Shown: piece by piece, positions 16,323 through 24,442 of the stretch
Layout of the letters: each line of letters starts with the position of its first letter
Position numbering within the stretch: the stretch's first letter is position 1
Origin: Streptomyces smyrnaeus
Lineage (GTDB): Bacteria > Actinomycetota > Actinomycetes > Streptomycetales > Streptomycetaceae
Assembly: GCF_017676345.1 (NCBI RefSeq)
Contig: NZ_JAFFZM010000006.1
Coordinates: 287,516 to 351,515 of the forward strand
DNA: 64,000 nucleotides
Reading direction: 5' to 3'
Translations under genes and position numbers: made by a program
Notes under the pieces: generated by a model
Database searches by the model: none
What the model was told of the DNA's origin: nothing
The model's input: the letters and a program-made list of their open reading frames with translations, nothing else

Positions 16323-17844
16323 GGCGTCGGTACGGGTACGTGCCGCACTCGGTGCCACCGTCGTGGTGGCGCTGGCGCTCGTCGCCGCGGGGTTCTTCGT
16401 GGTGGCCACACTCCGCGGCGGGCTCGCCGACACGGCTCGGCTCAACGCGGAGAACGCGGCCCGCGGGACGGCCGCCCAGATCGCCGATGTGCCCGACACC
16501 GAGATCGCACAGGTGGACGGGCTGGACGGAGACGAGCCCGCGCAGGTGGTGGACGCGGACGGCAAGGTGCTGGGGGCGAGCGACCCGCTCAAGGGGCGCG
16601 GCCCGATGGCCGACTTCGCCCGCGCCGACCGGCCCGACGACGACGCCGGGGACGCAGGGGACGCCGAGGGGGCGGACGCCGACGCCGATGCCGACGACGC
16701 CGCGGACACCGACGACGGTGACAGCAGCGACAGCGCCGCCGCCGGCGGTGGTGCCGGCGGCCGGGCGGAGGTCGACACCGACAGCGAGACCAGGACCCTC
16801 ACCTTCCCGGTGGACGACGACGGCGAGGTCACCTACGACAAGGAGGATGTCGTCGGGACCCAGGAGTTCAGCGTCGCCGCCGTCCAGGGCCGCACCATGG
16901 ACGGCACACCCGTCACCGTCTACTCCGGCGCCTCTCTCGGAGCCCAGCAGGAGGCCGTCTCCACGGTGACCCGCTCCATGCTGTTCGGGCTGCCCGTGCT
17001 GCTGCTGGTCGTCGCCGGAGTGACCTGGCTGGTCACCCGGCGCGCCCTGCGGCCCGTCGAGGGCATCCGGCAGGAGATGAGCGCGATCACCGCCAGCACC
17101 GATCTGACCCGCCGCGTCCCGGAGCCGGACGCGCGCGACGAGGTCGCACGGCTGGCCCGTACGACGAATGAGACGCTCGCCGCGCTGGAGGCGTCCGTGG
17201 AGCGGCAGCGCAGGTTCGTCGCCGACGCCTCACACGAGTTGCGCAGCCCCATCGCCTCGCTGCGCACCCAGTTGGAGGTCGCCGCGGCCCACCCCGAACT
17301 GCTCGATCTGGACGAGGCGGTCGAGGACACCGTGCGGCTCCAGACGCTCGCCGCGGATCTGCTGCTGCTGGCCCGGCTCGACGCGGGGGAGCGGCCCGCC
17401 GAGGGGCGGGTCGCCCTGGACGCCCTCGTACAGGAGCATGTGGCCCAGCGGGTGGCGGATCCGCACCCGGTGCGGGTGGGAGCGCTGGAGTCCGGGGAAG
17501 TGCGCGGGTCGGCGGGCCAGTTGTCACGGGTGCTGGCGAATCTGCTGGACAACGCCCAGCGGCATGCCACCTCCCAGGTCTCGGTGGCCGTACGGCGGGA
17601 GGGCGACGGGCTCGCCCTCAGCGTCCAGGACGACGGCGAGGGGGTGCCCGAGGGGGAGCGGGAGCGGATCTTCGAGCGGTTCGTCCGGCTGGACGCCGCG
17701 CGCTCCCGGGACGAGGGCGGGGCCGGGCTGGGCCTGGCCATCGCCCGCGACGTGGCGGAGCGCCACGGCGGGTCCCTCCGGGTGGAGGGCCCCACCGGGG
17801 ACGGGGCCCGCTTCGTGCTGCGGCTGCCGCTCGCCGACGGCTGA
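16315..17844 (+). CDS. Sensor histidine kinase with Asp/Ala-rich extracytoplasmic domain
   Basis: 509 residues. TM1 about 11-33, extracytoplasmic domain about 34-221, TM2 about 222-242, HAMP about 243-295, HisKA with phospho-acceptor H307 (DASHELRSP), HATPase_c with N box (LLDNAQRH), G1 (DDGEGVPEGE), F box and G2 (GAGLGLAI). The external domain contains an unusual acidic run at about 103-145 made mainly of Asp and Ala, which could bind cations or cationic peptides; this is inference. GTG start overlapping the regulator gene by 8 bases. Confidence 0.92.
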   Translation: MRRASVRVRAALGATVVVALALVAAGFFVVATLRGGLADTARLNAENAARGTAAQIADVPDTEIAQVDGLDGDEPAQVVDADGKVLGASDPLKGRGPMADFARADRPDDDAGDAGDAEGADADADADDAADTDDGDSSDSAAAGGGAGGRAEVDTDSETRTLTFPVDDDGEVTYDKEDVVGTQEFSVAAVQGRTMDGTPVTVYSGASLGAQQEAVSTVTRSMLFGLPVLLLVVAGVTWLVTRRALRPVEGIRQEMSAITASTDLTRRVPEPDARDEVARLARTTNETLAALEASVERQRRFVADASHELRSPIASLRTQLEVAAAHPELLDLDEAVEDTVRLQTLAADLLLLARLDAGERPAEGRVALDALVQEHVAQRVADPHPVRVGALESGEVRGSAGQLSRVLANLLDNAQRHATSQVSVAVRREGDGLALSVQDDGEGVPEGERERIFERFVRLDAARSRDEGGAGLGLAIARDVAERHGGSLRVEGPTGDGARFVLRLPLADG

Positions 17845-17875
17845 CCGCGCCTCGGACGCCCGGCCCGCCCGGTCC

Positions 17876-18352
17876 CTACACCCGGCCCCGCTCGGTGCGC
17901 AGCTTCTCCGCGACGGGGCGGAGGGTGCGCTCCAGGTGGGTGAGGTCCGAGGGGGAGACGCTGTCGATGAAGTGGCGCCGCACCGAGGCGACATGGTGCG
18001 GGGCCACGGTGCGCATGGTGTCCCAGCCGTGCTCCGTGAGCACGGCGAACAGCCCCCTCTTGTCGGACTCGCAGGACTCGCGCCGCACCAGTCCGGCCTT
18101 CTCCATCCTCGTGATCTGGTGTGACAGACGGCTCTTGGACTGGAGCGTCGCGGAGGCGAGGTCGGTCATCCGCATCCGGTGCTCGGATGACTCCGAAAGG
18201 TTCACCAGTATCTCGTAATCGTTGAGGGTCAGCCCGAACGGCTGCAGGTCACGCTCCAGCTGGTAGCTGAGCAGCCTGCCGACGTCCAGGTGGGTGCGCC
18301 ATGCGCGCTGCTCGTCCTCGGTGAGCCAACGGGTGCCGTCGTCGGTGTCCAT
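17876..18352 (-). CDS. MarR-family transcriptional regulator
   Basis: 158 residues, winged-helix regulator. The DNA-binding helix pair is in MRMTDLASATLQSKSRLSHQITRME (about 68-92), followed by the wing RRESCESDKRGLFAVLTEHG; flanking helices form the dimer interface. ATG at 18352. There is no clear ribosome site, but TAAAGT (complement of 18361-18366) lies 8 bases upstream, so the message may be leaderless. Ligand unknown; C103 in the wing could be redox-sensitive (speculative). It is convergent with the histidine kinase gene and upstream of nothing on its own strand. Confidence 0.85.
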   Translation of the reverse strand: MDTDDGTRWLTEDEQRAWRTHLDVGRLLSYQLERDLQPFGLTLNDYEILVNLSESSEHRMRMTDLASATLQSKSRLSHQITRMEKAGLVRRESCESDKRGLFAVLTEHGWDTMRTVAPHHVASVRRHFIDSVSPSDLTHLERTLRPVAEKLRTERGRV

Positions 18353-18479
18353 ACCGTGAGACTTTACCGAGGCTCGCACACACGTGCTTACGCGGCGTGG
18401 CGTAAAGATGTCGCAGCGTTGTCGGCTCGCCTCCTGAAGAGGACGAGGGCGAGGGTGAGGACGACTGCGGGGGCCGGGG

Positions 18480-19283
18480 TCAGAGCCCGAAGCGCCGCTG
18501 CAGGCTGCCGAACTGGCCCGGAAGCTGCGGACGCTGCTGTCCGCCGTGTCCGCCCTGTCCGCCCTGGCCGCCGCCCGGCACCCCCGCCTGCTGCGGTACG
18601 GCACCGGCGTCGCGCTCGGCCATGACCACCTCGGAGGACTGGATCAGTACGGTGCCCTCGCCGACGAACTCGAACTGGTGCTCCTCGCCCGAGGTGCCCC
18701 CCATCCCCGTCATGGCGCGCAGACCGCCCATGACGCCCTTGAGGTACTGGTGGTCGTAGTGGTGGCAGGGCGAGGGGCAGTCGGCCCAGCCGACCAGCGC
18801 CTGCGGGTCCACCCGCACCGGCGGCTGAACGAAGTGCACCTCCCCGTTGGAGGCGGCCACGAAGGAGCCCGTACCGATCAGGGTGAGGAAGCCCGGGACG
18901 ATCGACTGCTTCAGCGAGAGAGAGGGCTCGAAGGCGAGCAGATTGCCCGACCGCACGGTCAGGTTGCCGTCCTGCAGATCGTAGGAGTTGACGTCGAAGG
19001 CGCGGTCGGCCAGCAGCAGCTTGCCCCGCCCCTGCGCGACGACCCAGTCCGAGGCGTGCAGCGGCGAGTGGAAGCTGCTCGCCACCAGCCGGTCCAGCGG
19101 ACCGTGCCCGATGCCGTGAAAGTCGATCTGCCCGTAGTAGGCGATCATCTTCCCCTTCTGCAGGAACCACTGGCCGTCCAGCTCGACGGAGAAGGCGTAG
19201 GGATTGACGTTGTCGTTCGCGGGCAGCGTCGTCGCGTCGTACACGCGGTAGCCGTCCCCTGCGGCCCCCTGCGGCTGGGACAT
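18480..19283 (-). CDS. AIM24 family protein (third of three)
   Basis: 267-residue AIM24/TIGR00266-type beta-rich protein. Recognisable features are FLQKGKMIAYYGQIDF near the start, GKLLLADRAFDVNSYDLQDGNLTVRSGNLLAFEPSL in the middle, a VDPQALVGWADC segment and SGEEHQFEFVGEGTVLIQSSE at the end; the last 40 residues are Gly/Gln-rich. ATG at 19283 overlaps the upstream gene's stop by one base (a GTG one codon earlier is possible). The yeast AIM24 protein affects mitochondrial membrane organisation; bacterial function is unknown. It is the longest and most divergent of the three tandem copies, with a DCPSPCHHYDH Cys/His insert. Confidence 0.88.
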   Translation of the reverse strand: MSQPQGAAGDGYRVYDATTLPANDNVNPYAFSVELDGQWFLQKGKMIAYYGQIDFHGIGHGPLDRLVASSFHSPLHASDWVVAQGRGKLLLADRAFDVNSYDLQDGNLTVRSGNLLAFEPSLSLKQSIVPGFLTLIGTGSFVAASNGEVHFVQPPVRVDPQALVGWADCPSPCHHYDHQYLKGVMGGLRAMTGMGGTSGEEHQFEFVGEGTVLIQSSEVVMAERDAGAVPQQAGVPGGGQGGQGGHGGQQRPQLPGQFGSLQRRFGL

Positions 19284-19933
19284 CACAGCTTCTCCTCACT
19301 GGCCTGCACGAAAACGGCCCCGTTGCCGGACAGTTCGAGCTGGAACGCCTCGCCCGAGCCGCGCCCCACCATGTCGCGCCAGCCCAGCGCCGAGGACAGT
19401 TTGTTGCGTACGTCGCCGAAGTGCGCGACGTACGCCTGCGGGTCGACGTGGACGGGGCGGCCGGGGGTGATGGGCAGCTGGATGATGCCGCCGTGCGCCA
19501 TGACGGCCGCCGCGCCCTTGCCCGACAGCGTGGTGGTGAACAGGCCCTGGCCGGAGACCTGGCCGCGCACCATGCCCATCACCCCGCCGTCCCTGCCGAG
19601 GAAGAGGGTGCCCTGCTGCAGGCTGCCGTCGAAGGCGAGGAGGCGGTCGGCCTCCACACACAGGGTGTCGCCGTCCAGGTTGATCACCTGGACGTGGTGG
19701 CCGCCGTGGCCGAACATCACGGTCCCGTCGCCCTCGACCGTCATCAGCGGTGCGGCCTCGCCCGCCACCCGGCGGCCGATCATCGACATCAGACCGCCCT
19801 GGCCGCCCTGCATGTTGGGGGTGAAGGTCACCTCGCCCTGGTAGCCGACCATCGCGCCGCGCTGGCTGAACATCCGCTGACCCGGCACCACCCGGGCCTC
19901 GACGAGCTTGCCGGACAGCTCCCGGAACGGCAT
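19283..19933 (-). CDS. AIM24 family protein (second of three)
   Basis: 216 residues with the same AIM24 plan as its neighbours: MFSQRGAMVGYQGEVTF, GDTLCVEADRLLAFDGSLQQGT, GQGLFTTTLSGKG, HVDPQAYVAHFG and GSGEAFQLELSGNGAVFVQASE. ATG at 19933 shares one base with the upstream stop (TGATG). No signal peptide or TM helix, so cytosolic or peripheral. Tight coupling suggests equimolar production of three paralogues, possibly as a hetero-oligomer (inference). Confidence 0.9.
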   Translation of the reverse strand: MPFRELSGKLVEARVVPGQRMFSQRGAMVGYQGEVTFTPNMQGGQGGLMSMIGRRVAGEAAPLMTVEGDGTVMFGHGGHHVQVINLDGDTLCVEADRLLAFDGSLQQGTLFLGRDGGVMGMVRGQVSGQGLFTTTLSGKGAAAVMAHGGIIQLPITPGRPVHVDPQAYVAHFGDVRNKLSSALGWRDMVGRGSGEAFQLELSGNGAVFVQASEEKL

Positions 19934-20577
19934 CAGACCTCTCCTCCCAGCGTGTTGCGCTCGCTCGGCTGCACGTACACCACGCCCTCGCCCTCGAAGC
20001 GGATCTGGAACGCCTCTCCGGAGCCCTCCCCCATCAGCGTGCGGAAGTTCACCCCGGTCTGGAAGCTCTGCCGCAGGTTCCCCTGGTGCGCGACATAGGC
20101 GCCCGGGTCCACCTGGAGCGGGGTCTGCGAGGTGACCCGCAGCAGCACCGCGGGACCGTCCGACATCAGCGCTGCCTGGCCGGTCCCCTCCACGGATGTG
20201 GTGAACAGGCCGTTGCCCTGGGAGGCGCCGCGCAGCCCGGTGAAGCTGGTGCCGGTGCGCAGGCCGCCGTCCGTGCACAGCAGATTGCTCGCCTCGACGT
20301 GCAGCTTCTCGCCGTTCAGCGAGACGAGGCTGATGTCGGCGGCCCGGTCGGCGAAGTAGCAGGTGCCCTGCCCCTTCACCTCCATCACCGTCAGCTGTTC
20401 CCCGGTGAGCCGGCGCGTGACCATGCCGCGCATGCCCTCGCCGCCGCCGCTCATCTTCTTGAACGCCATCTCGCCGTCGTAGGCGACCATCGAGCCGTTC
20501 TTCGCCTTGACCGCGTCGCCGCCACCGCCGAGCGTGACGGCCAGTACTTTGCTGCTCTCGAGTCGGAACTGAGCCAC
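19933..20577 (-). CDS. AIM24 family protein (first of three)
   Basis: 214 residues, AIM24 family: KNGSMVAYDGEMAFKKM, LHVEASNLLCTDGGLRTGT, GNGLFTTSVEGTGQAAL, LQVDPGAYVAHQGNLRQ and GSGEAFQIRFEGEGVVYVQPSE. GTG start at 20577 (MAQFRLESSKVLAV). It leads the three-gene cluster and is divergent from a DUF3817 membrane-protein gene across 119 bases. The repeated GSGEAFQ(I/L) segment is almost identical in copies one and two. Confidence 0.9.
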   Translation of the reverse strand: MAQFRLESSKVLAVTLGGGGDAVKAKNGSMVAYDGEMAFKKMSGGGEGMRGMVTRRLTGEQLTVMEVKGQGTCYFADRAADISLVSLNGEKLHVEASNLLCTDGGLRTGTSFTGLRGASQGNGLFTTSVEGTGQAALMSDGPAVLLRVTSQTPLQVDPGAYVAHQGNLRQSFQTGVNFRTLMGEGSGEAFQIRFEGEGVVYVQPSERNTLGGEV

Positions 20578-20696
20578 GCGACGAACCTACCCTGCGGGCC
20601 GTGATCGAGTGCAGGGCTGCCACAATGGCAGGAGCTTGTGCGTTCCTTCACAAACCAACGACAACCGATCGACGACACACGATCTGAGGACCTGCC

Positions 20697-21095
20697 GTGG
20701 CCATACTGGAAACTCCTAGCGGCCTGCCGCCCAAGGCGGTCTCCGCCCTGCGCCGTCTGCGACTCACCTCGGTGCCCGAGGGGGTCTCCTTCCTCGTCCT
20801 GCTGGTCTGCTCCGTGCTCAAGCGGACCACGGACTTCAACGCCGTGCCGGTGATGGGCGCCGTCCACGGCATCCTGTTCATCCTCTATGTGATCTTCTGG
20901 GCCGACGCCTGGAACCGGATCAAGTGGCCGTTCGGCCGGGCCGCGCTCTACTTCGTCCTCTCCGTGCTGCCGACCGGCGGCTTCTTCGCGGACAAGATGC
21001 TGCGCAAGGAGGAGGAGGCCGGCGTCATCGCCGCGCGTGCTCGCAAGGAGCAGACCTCGACGGTGAGCAGCGGCTCAAGCGCGGTCAACTCGTGA
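20697..21095 (+). CDS. DUF3817 membrane protein
   Basis: 132 residues with three hydrophobic segments (about 27-45, 53-70, 80-97), the DUF3817 pattern: [26 protein letters not shown] and then [14 protein letters not shown] charged, Lys/Glu-rich C-terminus faces the cytosol. GTG start at 20697. The stop overlaps the GTG of the next gene (GTGA), so the two are coupled. Role unknown; a second DUF3817 gene lies 1 kb downstream. Confidence 0.88.
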   Translation: MAILETPSGLPPKAVSALRRLRLTSVPEGVSFLVLLVCSVLKRTTDFNAVPVMGAVHGILFILYVIFWADAWNRIKWPFGRAALYFVLSVLPTGGFFADKMLRKEEEAGVIAARARKEQTSTVSSGSSAVNS

Positions 21096-21388
21096 TCGTC
21101 GCCTTCTCGGTCACCCCGCTCGGCGTCGGCGAGGACGTGGGGGAGTACGTCGCCGACGCCGTGCGTGTGGTCCGCGAGTCGGGGCTGCCGCACCGTACGG
21201 ACGCCATGTTCACCTCGCTGGAGGGCGAGTGGGAGGAGTGCATGGACGTGGTGCGGCGGGCCGTCGCGGCGGTCGAGGCACGGGCTCCGCGCGTCTCGCT
21301 CGTCCTGAAGGCCGACATCCGTCCCGGCGTCGTCGACGGCCTCACCTCGAAGGTCGCCACGGTCGACCGGTATCTGGGCGAGGACTGA
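21092..21388 (+). CDS. MTH1187/YkoF-type thiamine-binding family protein
   Basis: 98 residues, ferredoxin-like fold of the MTH1187 (DUF77) family: [20 protein letters not shown], then [20 protein letters not shown] and [13 protein letters not shown]. Members bind thiamine or related pyrimidines in some bacteria. The GTG at 21092 overlaps the preceding stop by four bases (GTGA). A longer frame upstream is a shadow of the DUF3817 gene. Coupling to a small membrane protein is suggestive of a binding/transport helper, but this is not established. Confidence 0.85.
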   Translation: MIVAFSVTPLGVGEDVGEYVADAVRVVRESGLPHRTDAMFTSLEGEWEECMDVVRRAVAAVEARAPRVSLVLKADIRPGVVDGLTSKVATVDRYLGED

Positions 21389-21479
21389 GCGGCGCGGCGG
21401 GAGGCGCCCGGCCCGGTGCGGAGCGCCCGCGGAGCGGGACGGCTTAGACCGGCACCTGACCGGCCGGTAGGGTCTTAGG

Positions 21480-21998
21480 GTGCCCAAGCCGCTCAGTCTG
21501 TCGTTCGACCCGATCGCCCGTGCCGATGAGCACTGGAAGCAGCGATGGGGCTCGGTGCCGTCCATGGCCGCGATCACCTCGATCATGCGCGCCCATCAGA
21601 TCCTGCTGTCCGAGGTCGACGCGGTGCTCAAGCCGTACGGGCTGACGTTCGCACGGTACGAGGCGCTGGTGCTGCTCACCTTCTCGCAGAAGGGGGAGCT
21701 GCCCATGTCCAAGATCGGCGAGCGGCTGATGGTGCATCCCACGTCGGTGACCAACACCGTCGACCGGCTGCAGGCGGCGGGCTTCGTGGAGAAGCGGCCC
21801 AACCCCAACGACGGCCGGGGCACCCTCGCGGCGATCACGGACAAGGGCCGCGAGGTGTGCGACGCGGCCACCGAGGACCTGATGGCCATGGACTTCGGGC
21901 TCGGCGCCTACGGGACCGAGCAGCTCGACGAGATCTTCGACCTGCTGCGCCCGCTGCGGGTGGCGGCCGGGGACTTCACCGAGGGCCCCGGCCGCTGA
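21480..21998 (+). CDS. MarR-family transcriptional regulator
   Basis: 172 residues, winged-helix fold: LPMSKIGERLMVHPTSVTNTVDRLQAAGFVEKRPNPNDGRGTLAAITDKGREV spans recognition helix and wing (about 76-125). GTG start at 21480 following GGTAGGGTCTTAG. The protein has an N-terminal extension (SFDPIARADEHWKQRWG) typical of a streptomycete subfamily. It lies between two DUF3817 genes and may regulate one or both; ligand unknown. Confidence 0.88.
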   Translation: MPKPLSLSFDPIARADEHWKQRWGSVPSMAAITSIMRAHQILLSEVDAVLKPYGLTFARYEALVLLTFSQKGELPMSKIGERLMVHPTSVTNTVDRLQAAGFVEKRPNPNDGRGTLAAITDKGREVCDAATEDLMAMDFGLGAYGTEQLDEIFDLLRPLRVAAGDFTEGPGR

Positions 21999-22065
21999 GC
22001 GTGCCGACGGTGGGGGCCGCAGGGTGGTGAAAGGTCGCACCGAAGCGGCGGTTACGCTCGTTTTC

Positions 22066-22398
22066 ATGAAACGAAGCGTGCTGACCCGCTACCGCGTCAT
22101 GGCGTACGTCACCGCCGTGCTCCTCGTCCTGCTGACGCTCGGCATGATCGGCAAGTATCTGCTGGGTATGGACGGTGCCGAGGGCTTCACCAGCGTGGTC
22201 GGGATCGCACACGGCTGGCTCTACATCCTCTACCTGATCTTCGCCTTCGACCTCGGCCAGAAGGCGAAGTGGCCGCTGGGCAAGCAGATCTGGGTGCTGC
22301 TGGCGGGCACCGTGCCCACCGCCGCCTTCTTCGTCGAGCGCAAGGTCACCCGCGAGGTCGCGCCGCTGGTGGGGACCGCTGCACCCGTGGAGGCGTAG
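22066..22398 (+). CDS. DUF3817 membrane protein (second copy)
   Basis: 110 residues with three hydrophobic segments and the family signature GIAHGWLYILYLIFAFDLGQKAKWPL followed by LAGTVPTAAFFVERKV. ATG at 22066 begins a positively charged head (MKRSVLTRYRV). Paralogue of the protein at 20697-21095, separated from it by the thiamine-binding-type gene and a MarR gene. No enzyme motifs. Confidence 0.87.
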   Translation: MKRSVLTRYRVMAYVTAVLLVLLTLGMIGKYLLGMDGAEGFTSVVGIAHGWLYILYLIFAFDLGQKAKWPLGKQIWVLLAGTVPTAAFFVERKVTREVAPLVGTAAPVEA

Positions 22399-22434
22399 CC
22401 CTCTCAGGGGCTGCGCTTGCCCACCCTGCGCCTG

Positions 22435-22545
22435 GGGGTACCCCTGCTCGAAGAGCTCGGGGGAGCAGACGGCCCAAGCTTCGCGGGGTAACCATTCAGG
22501 GGCGTGGGGAACTGCGCTCCCCCAGCCGGACCCAGCACCCGACGG
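22435..22545. repeat. Streptomyces intergenic repeat cluster
   Basis: Between the DUF3817 gene and icmA lie a GGGGTACCCC palindrome (about 22436-22445), the hairpin CCCC-T-GCTC-GAA-GAGC-TC-GGGG (about 22441-22461) and the word CAGGGGCGTGGGGAACTGCG from about 22497. I recall near-identical words scattered through many streptomycete genomes. A related word occurs at 52171-52215. Function unknown. Confidence 0.5.
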
Positions 22546-22626
22546 CGGGGTACCAGAACGTGTGCGGCCCCACATTGATGGCGGTGGTCATCGCTTTTAC
22601 TTGGACGTCCTAGTAAATTCGGGGGT

Positions 22627-24327
22627 ATGGATGCTGACGCCATCGCACAAGGCCGCCGCCGCTGGCAGGAGCGCTACGACTCCGCGCGCAAGCGGGACGC
22701 GGACTTCACCACGCTCAGCGGCGACCCCGTCGAGCCTGTTTACGGCCCCCGGGACGGCGACACCGTAACGGGGTTCGAGCGCATCGGATGGCCGGGTGAG
22801 TTCCCCTTCACCCGAGGGCTCTACCCGACCGGTTACCGGGGCAGGACCTGGACCATCCGCCAGTTCGCCGGGTTCGGCAACGCCGAGCAGACCAACGAGC
22901 GGTACAAGATGATTCTGGAGGCGGGCGGCGGCGGGCTGTCCGTCGCCTTCGACATGCCGACGCTCATGGGGCGCGACTCGGACGACCCGCGCTCACTGGG
23001 CGAGGTCGGCCACTGCGGCGTCGCCATCGACTCGGCCGCCGACATGGAGGTCCTCTTCCGGGACATCCCGCTCGGCGATGTCACCACCTCCATGACGATC
23101 TCCGGCCCCGCCGTACCCATCTTCTGCATGTACCTGGTCGCCGCCGAGCGGCAGGGCGTGGACCCGGCCGTGCTCAACGGCACCCTGCAGACGGACATCT
23201 TCAAGGAGTACATCGCACAGAAGGAGTGGCTCTTCCAGCCCGAGCCCCATCTGCGCCTCATCGGCGACCTGATGGAACACTGTGCGCACGGCATCCCCGC
23301 GTACAAGCCGCTGTCGGTCTCCGGCTACCACATCCGCGAGGCCGGGGCGACCGCCGCGCAGGAGCTCGCCTACACGCTGGCCGACGGGTTCGGCTACGTG
23401 GAACTGGGGCTCAGCCGCGGGCTGGACGTGAACACGTTCGCACCCGGCCTCTCCTTCTTCTTCGACGCCCACCTCGACTTCTTCGAGGAGATCGCCAAGT
23501 TCCGCGCAGCCCGCCGTATCTGGGCCCGCTGGCTGCGGGACGTGTACGGCGCCACCAGCGAGAAGGCGCAGTGGCTGCGCTTCCACACCCAGACCGCCGG
23601 TGTCTCGCTCACCGCGCAGCAGCCCTACAACAACGTCGTGCGCACCGCCATAGAGGCCCTCTCGGCTGTGCTGGGCGGCACCAACTCGCTGCACACCAAC
23701 GCACTGGACGAGACGCTGGCGCTGCCCAGCGAACAGGCCGCCGAGATCGCGCTGCGCACCCAGCAGGTGCTGATGGAGGAGACCGGCGTCACCAATGTCG
23801 CCGATCCGCTGGGCGGCTCCTGGTACATCGAGGCGCTCACCGACCGGATCGAGGCCGACGCGGAGAAGATCTTCGAGCAGATCAAGGAGCGCGGTCGGCG
23901 CGCCGTGCCCGACGAGCGGCACCCCATCGGCCCGATCACCTCCGGCATCCTGCGCGGCATCGAGGACGGCTGGTTCACCGGCGAGATCGCCGAGTCCGCC
24001 TTCCGCTACCAGCAGGCGCTGGAGAAGAACGACAAGAAGGTCGTCGGCGTCAACTGCCACACCGGGTCGGTCACCGGGGACCTGGAGATCCTGCGGGTCA
24101 GCCACGAGGTGGAGCGCGAGCAGGTGCGGTCCCTCACCGACCGGCGGGCCGCGCGGGACGACGCGGCCGTGCGCGGCGCGCTCGCCACACTGGTGGAGGC
24201 CGCGCGCGGGGAGGGCAACATGATCGAGCCGATGCTGGAGGCGGTGCGGGCCGAGGCCACGCTGGGCGAGATCTGCGGAGCCCTGCGGGACGAGTGGGGC
24301 ACCTACACCGAACCGCCGGTGTTCTGA
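22627..24327 (+). CDS. icmA: Isobutyryl-CoA mutase large subunit IcmA
   Basis: 566-residue substrate-binding subunit of an adenosylcobalamin-dependent acyl-CoA mutase. Length equals that of the characterised streptomycete IcmA. The residues separating isobutyryl-CoA from methylmalonyl-CoA mutases are decisive: F80 in TIRQFAGFG (Tyr in methylmalonyl-CoA mutase) and Q198 in FKEYIAQKEW (Arg there). It interconverts isobutyryl- and n-butyryl-CoA, linking valine breakdown and fatty acids to polyketide precursors. The B12-binding domain is absent as expected; the small subunit IcmB must be encoded elsewhere, as no such gene is in this window. ATG start after a GGGGGT site. Confidence 0.93.
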   Translation: MDADAIAQGRRRWQERYDSARKRDADFTTLSGDPVEPVYGPRDGDTVTGFERIGWPGEFPFTRGLYPTGYRGRTWTIRQFAGFGNAEQTNERYKMILEAGGGGLSVAFDMPTLMGRDSDDPRSLGEVGHCGVAIDSAADMEVLFRDIPLGDVTTSMTISGPAVPIFCMYLVAAERQGVDPAVLNGTLQTDIFKEYIAQKEWLFQPEPHLRLIGDLMEHCAHGIPAYKPLSVSGYHIREAGATAAQELAYTLADGFGYVELGLSRGLDVNTFAPGLSFFFDAHLDFFEEIAKFRAARRIWARWLRDVYGATSEKAQWLRFHTQTAGVSLTAQQPYNNVVRTAIEALSAVLGGTNSLHTNALDETLALPSEQAAEIALRTQQVLMEETGVTNVADPLGGSWYIEALTDRIEADAEKIFEQIKERGRRAVPDERHPIGPITSGILRGIEDGWFTGEIAESAFRYQQALEKNDKKVVGVNCHTGSVTGDLEILRVSHEVEREQVRSLTDRRAARDDAAVRGALATLVEAARGEGNMIEPMLEAVRAEATLGEICGALRDEWGTYTEPPVF

Positions 24328-24442
24328 CCCGGCGCGGTGCGGGGCCGGGCCCTCCGGCCTCCACCGCGCGTCTCGTCGGCTGTCAGGGAGGCGGTGCACG
24401 AGCCTTCCCAAACGGGAAGTTCAAACTTTAACGTTCTTGACC

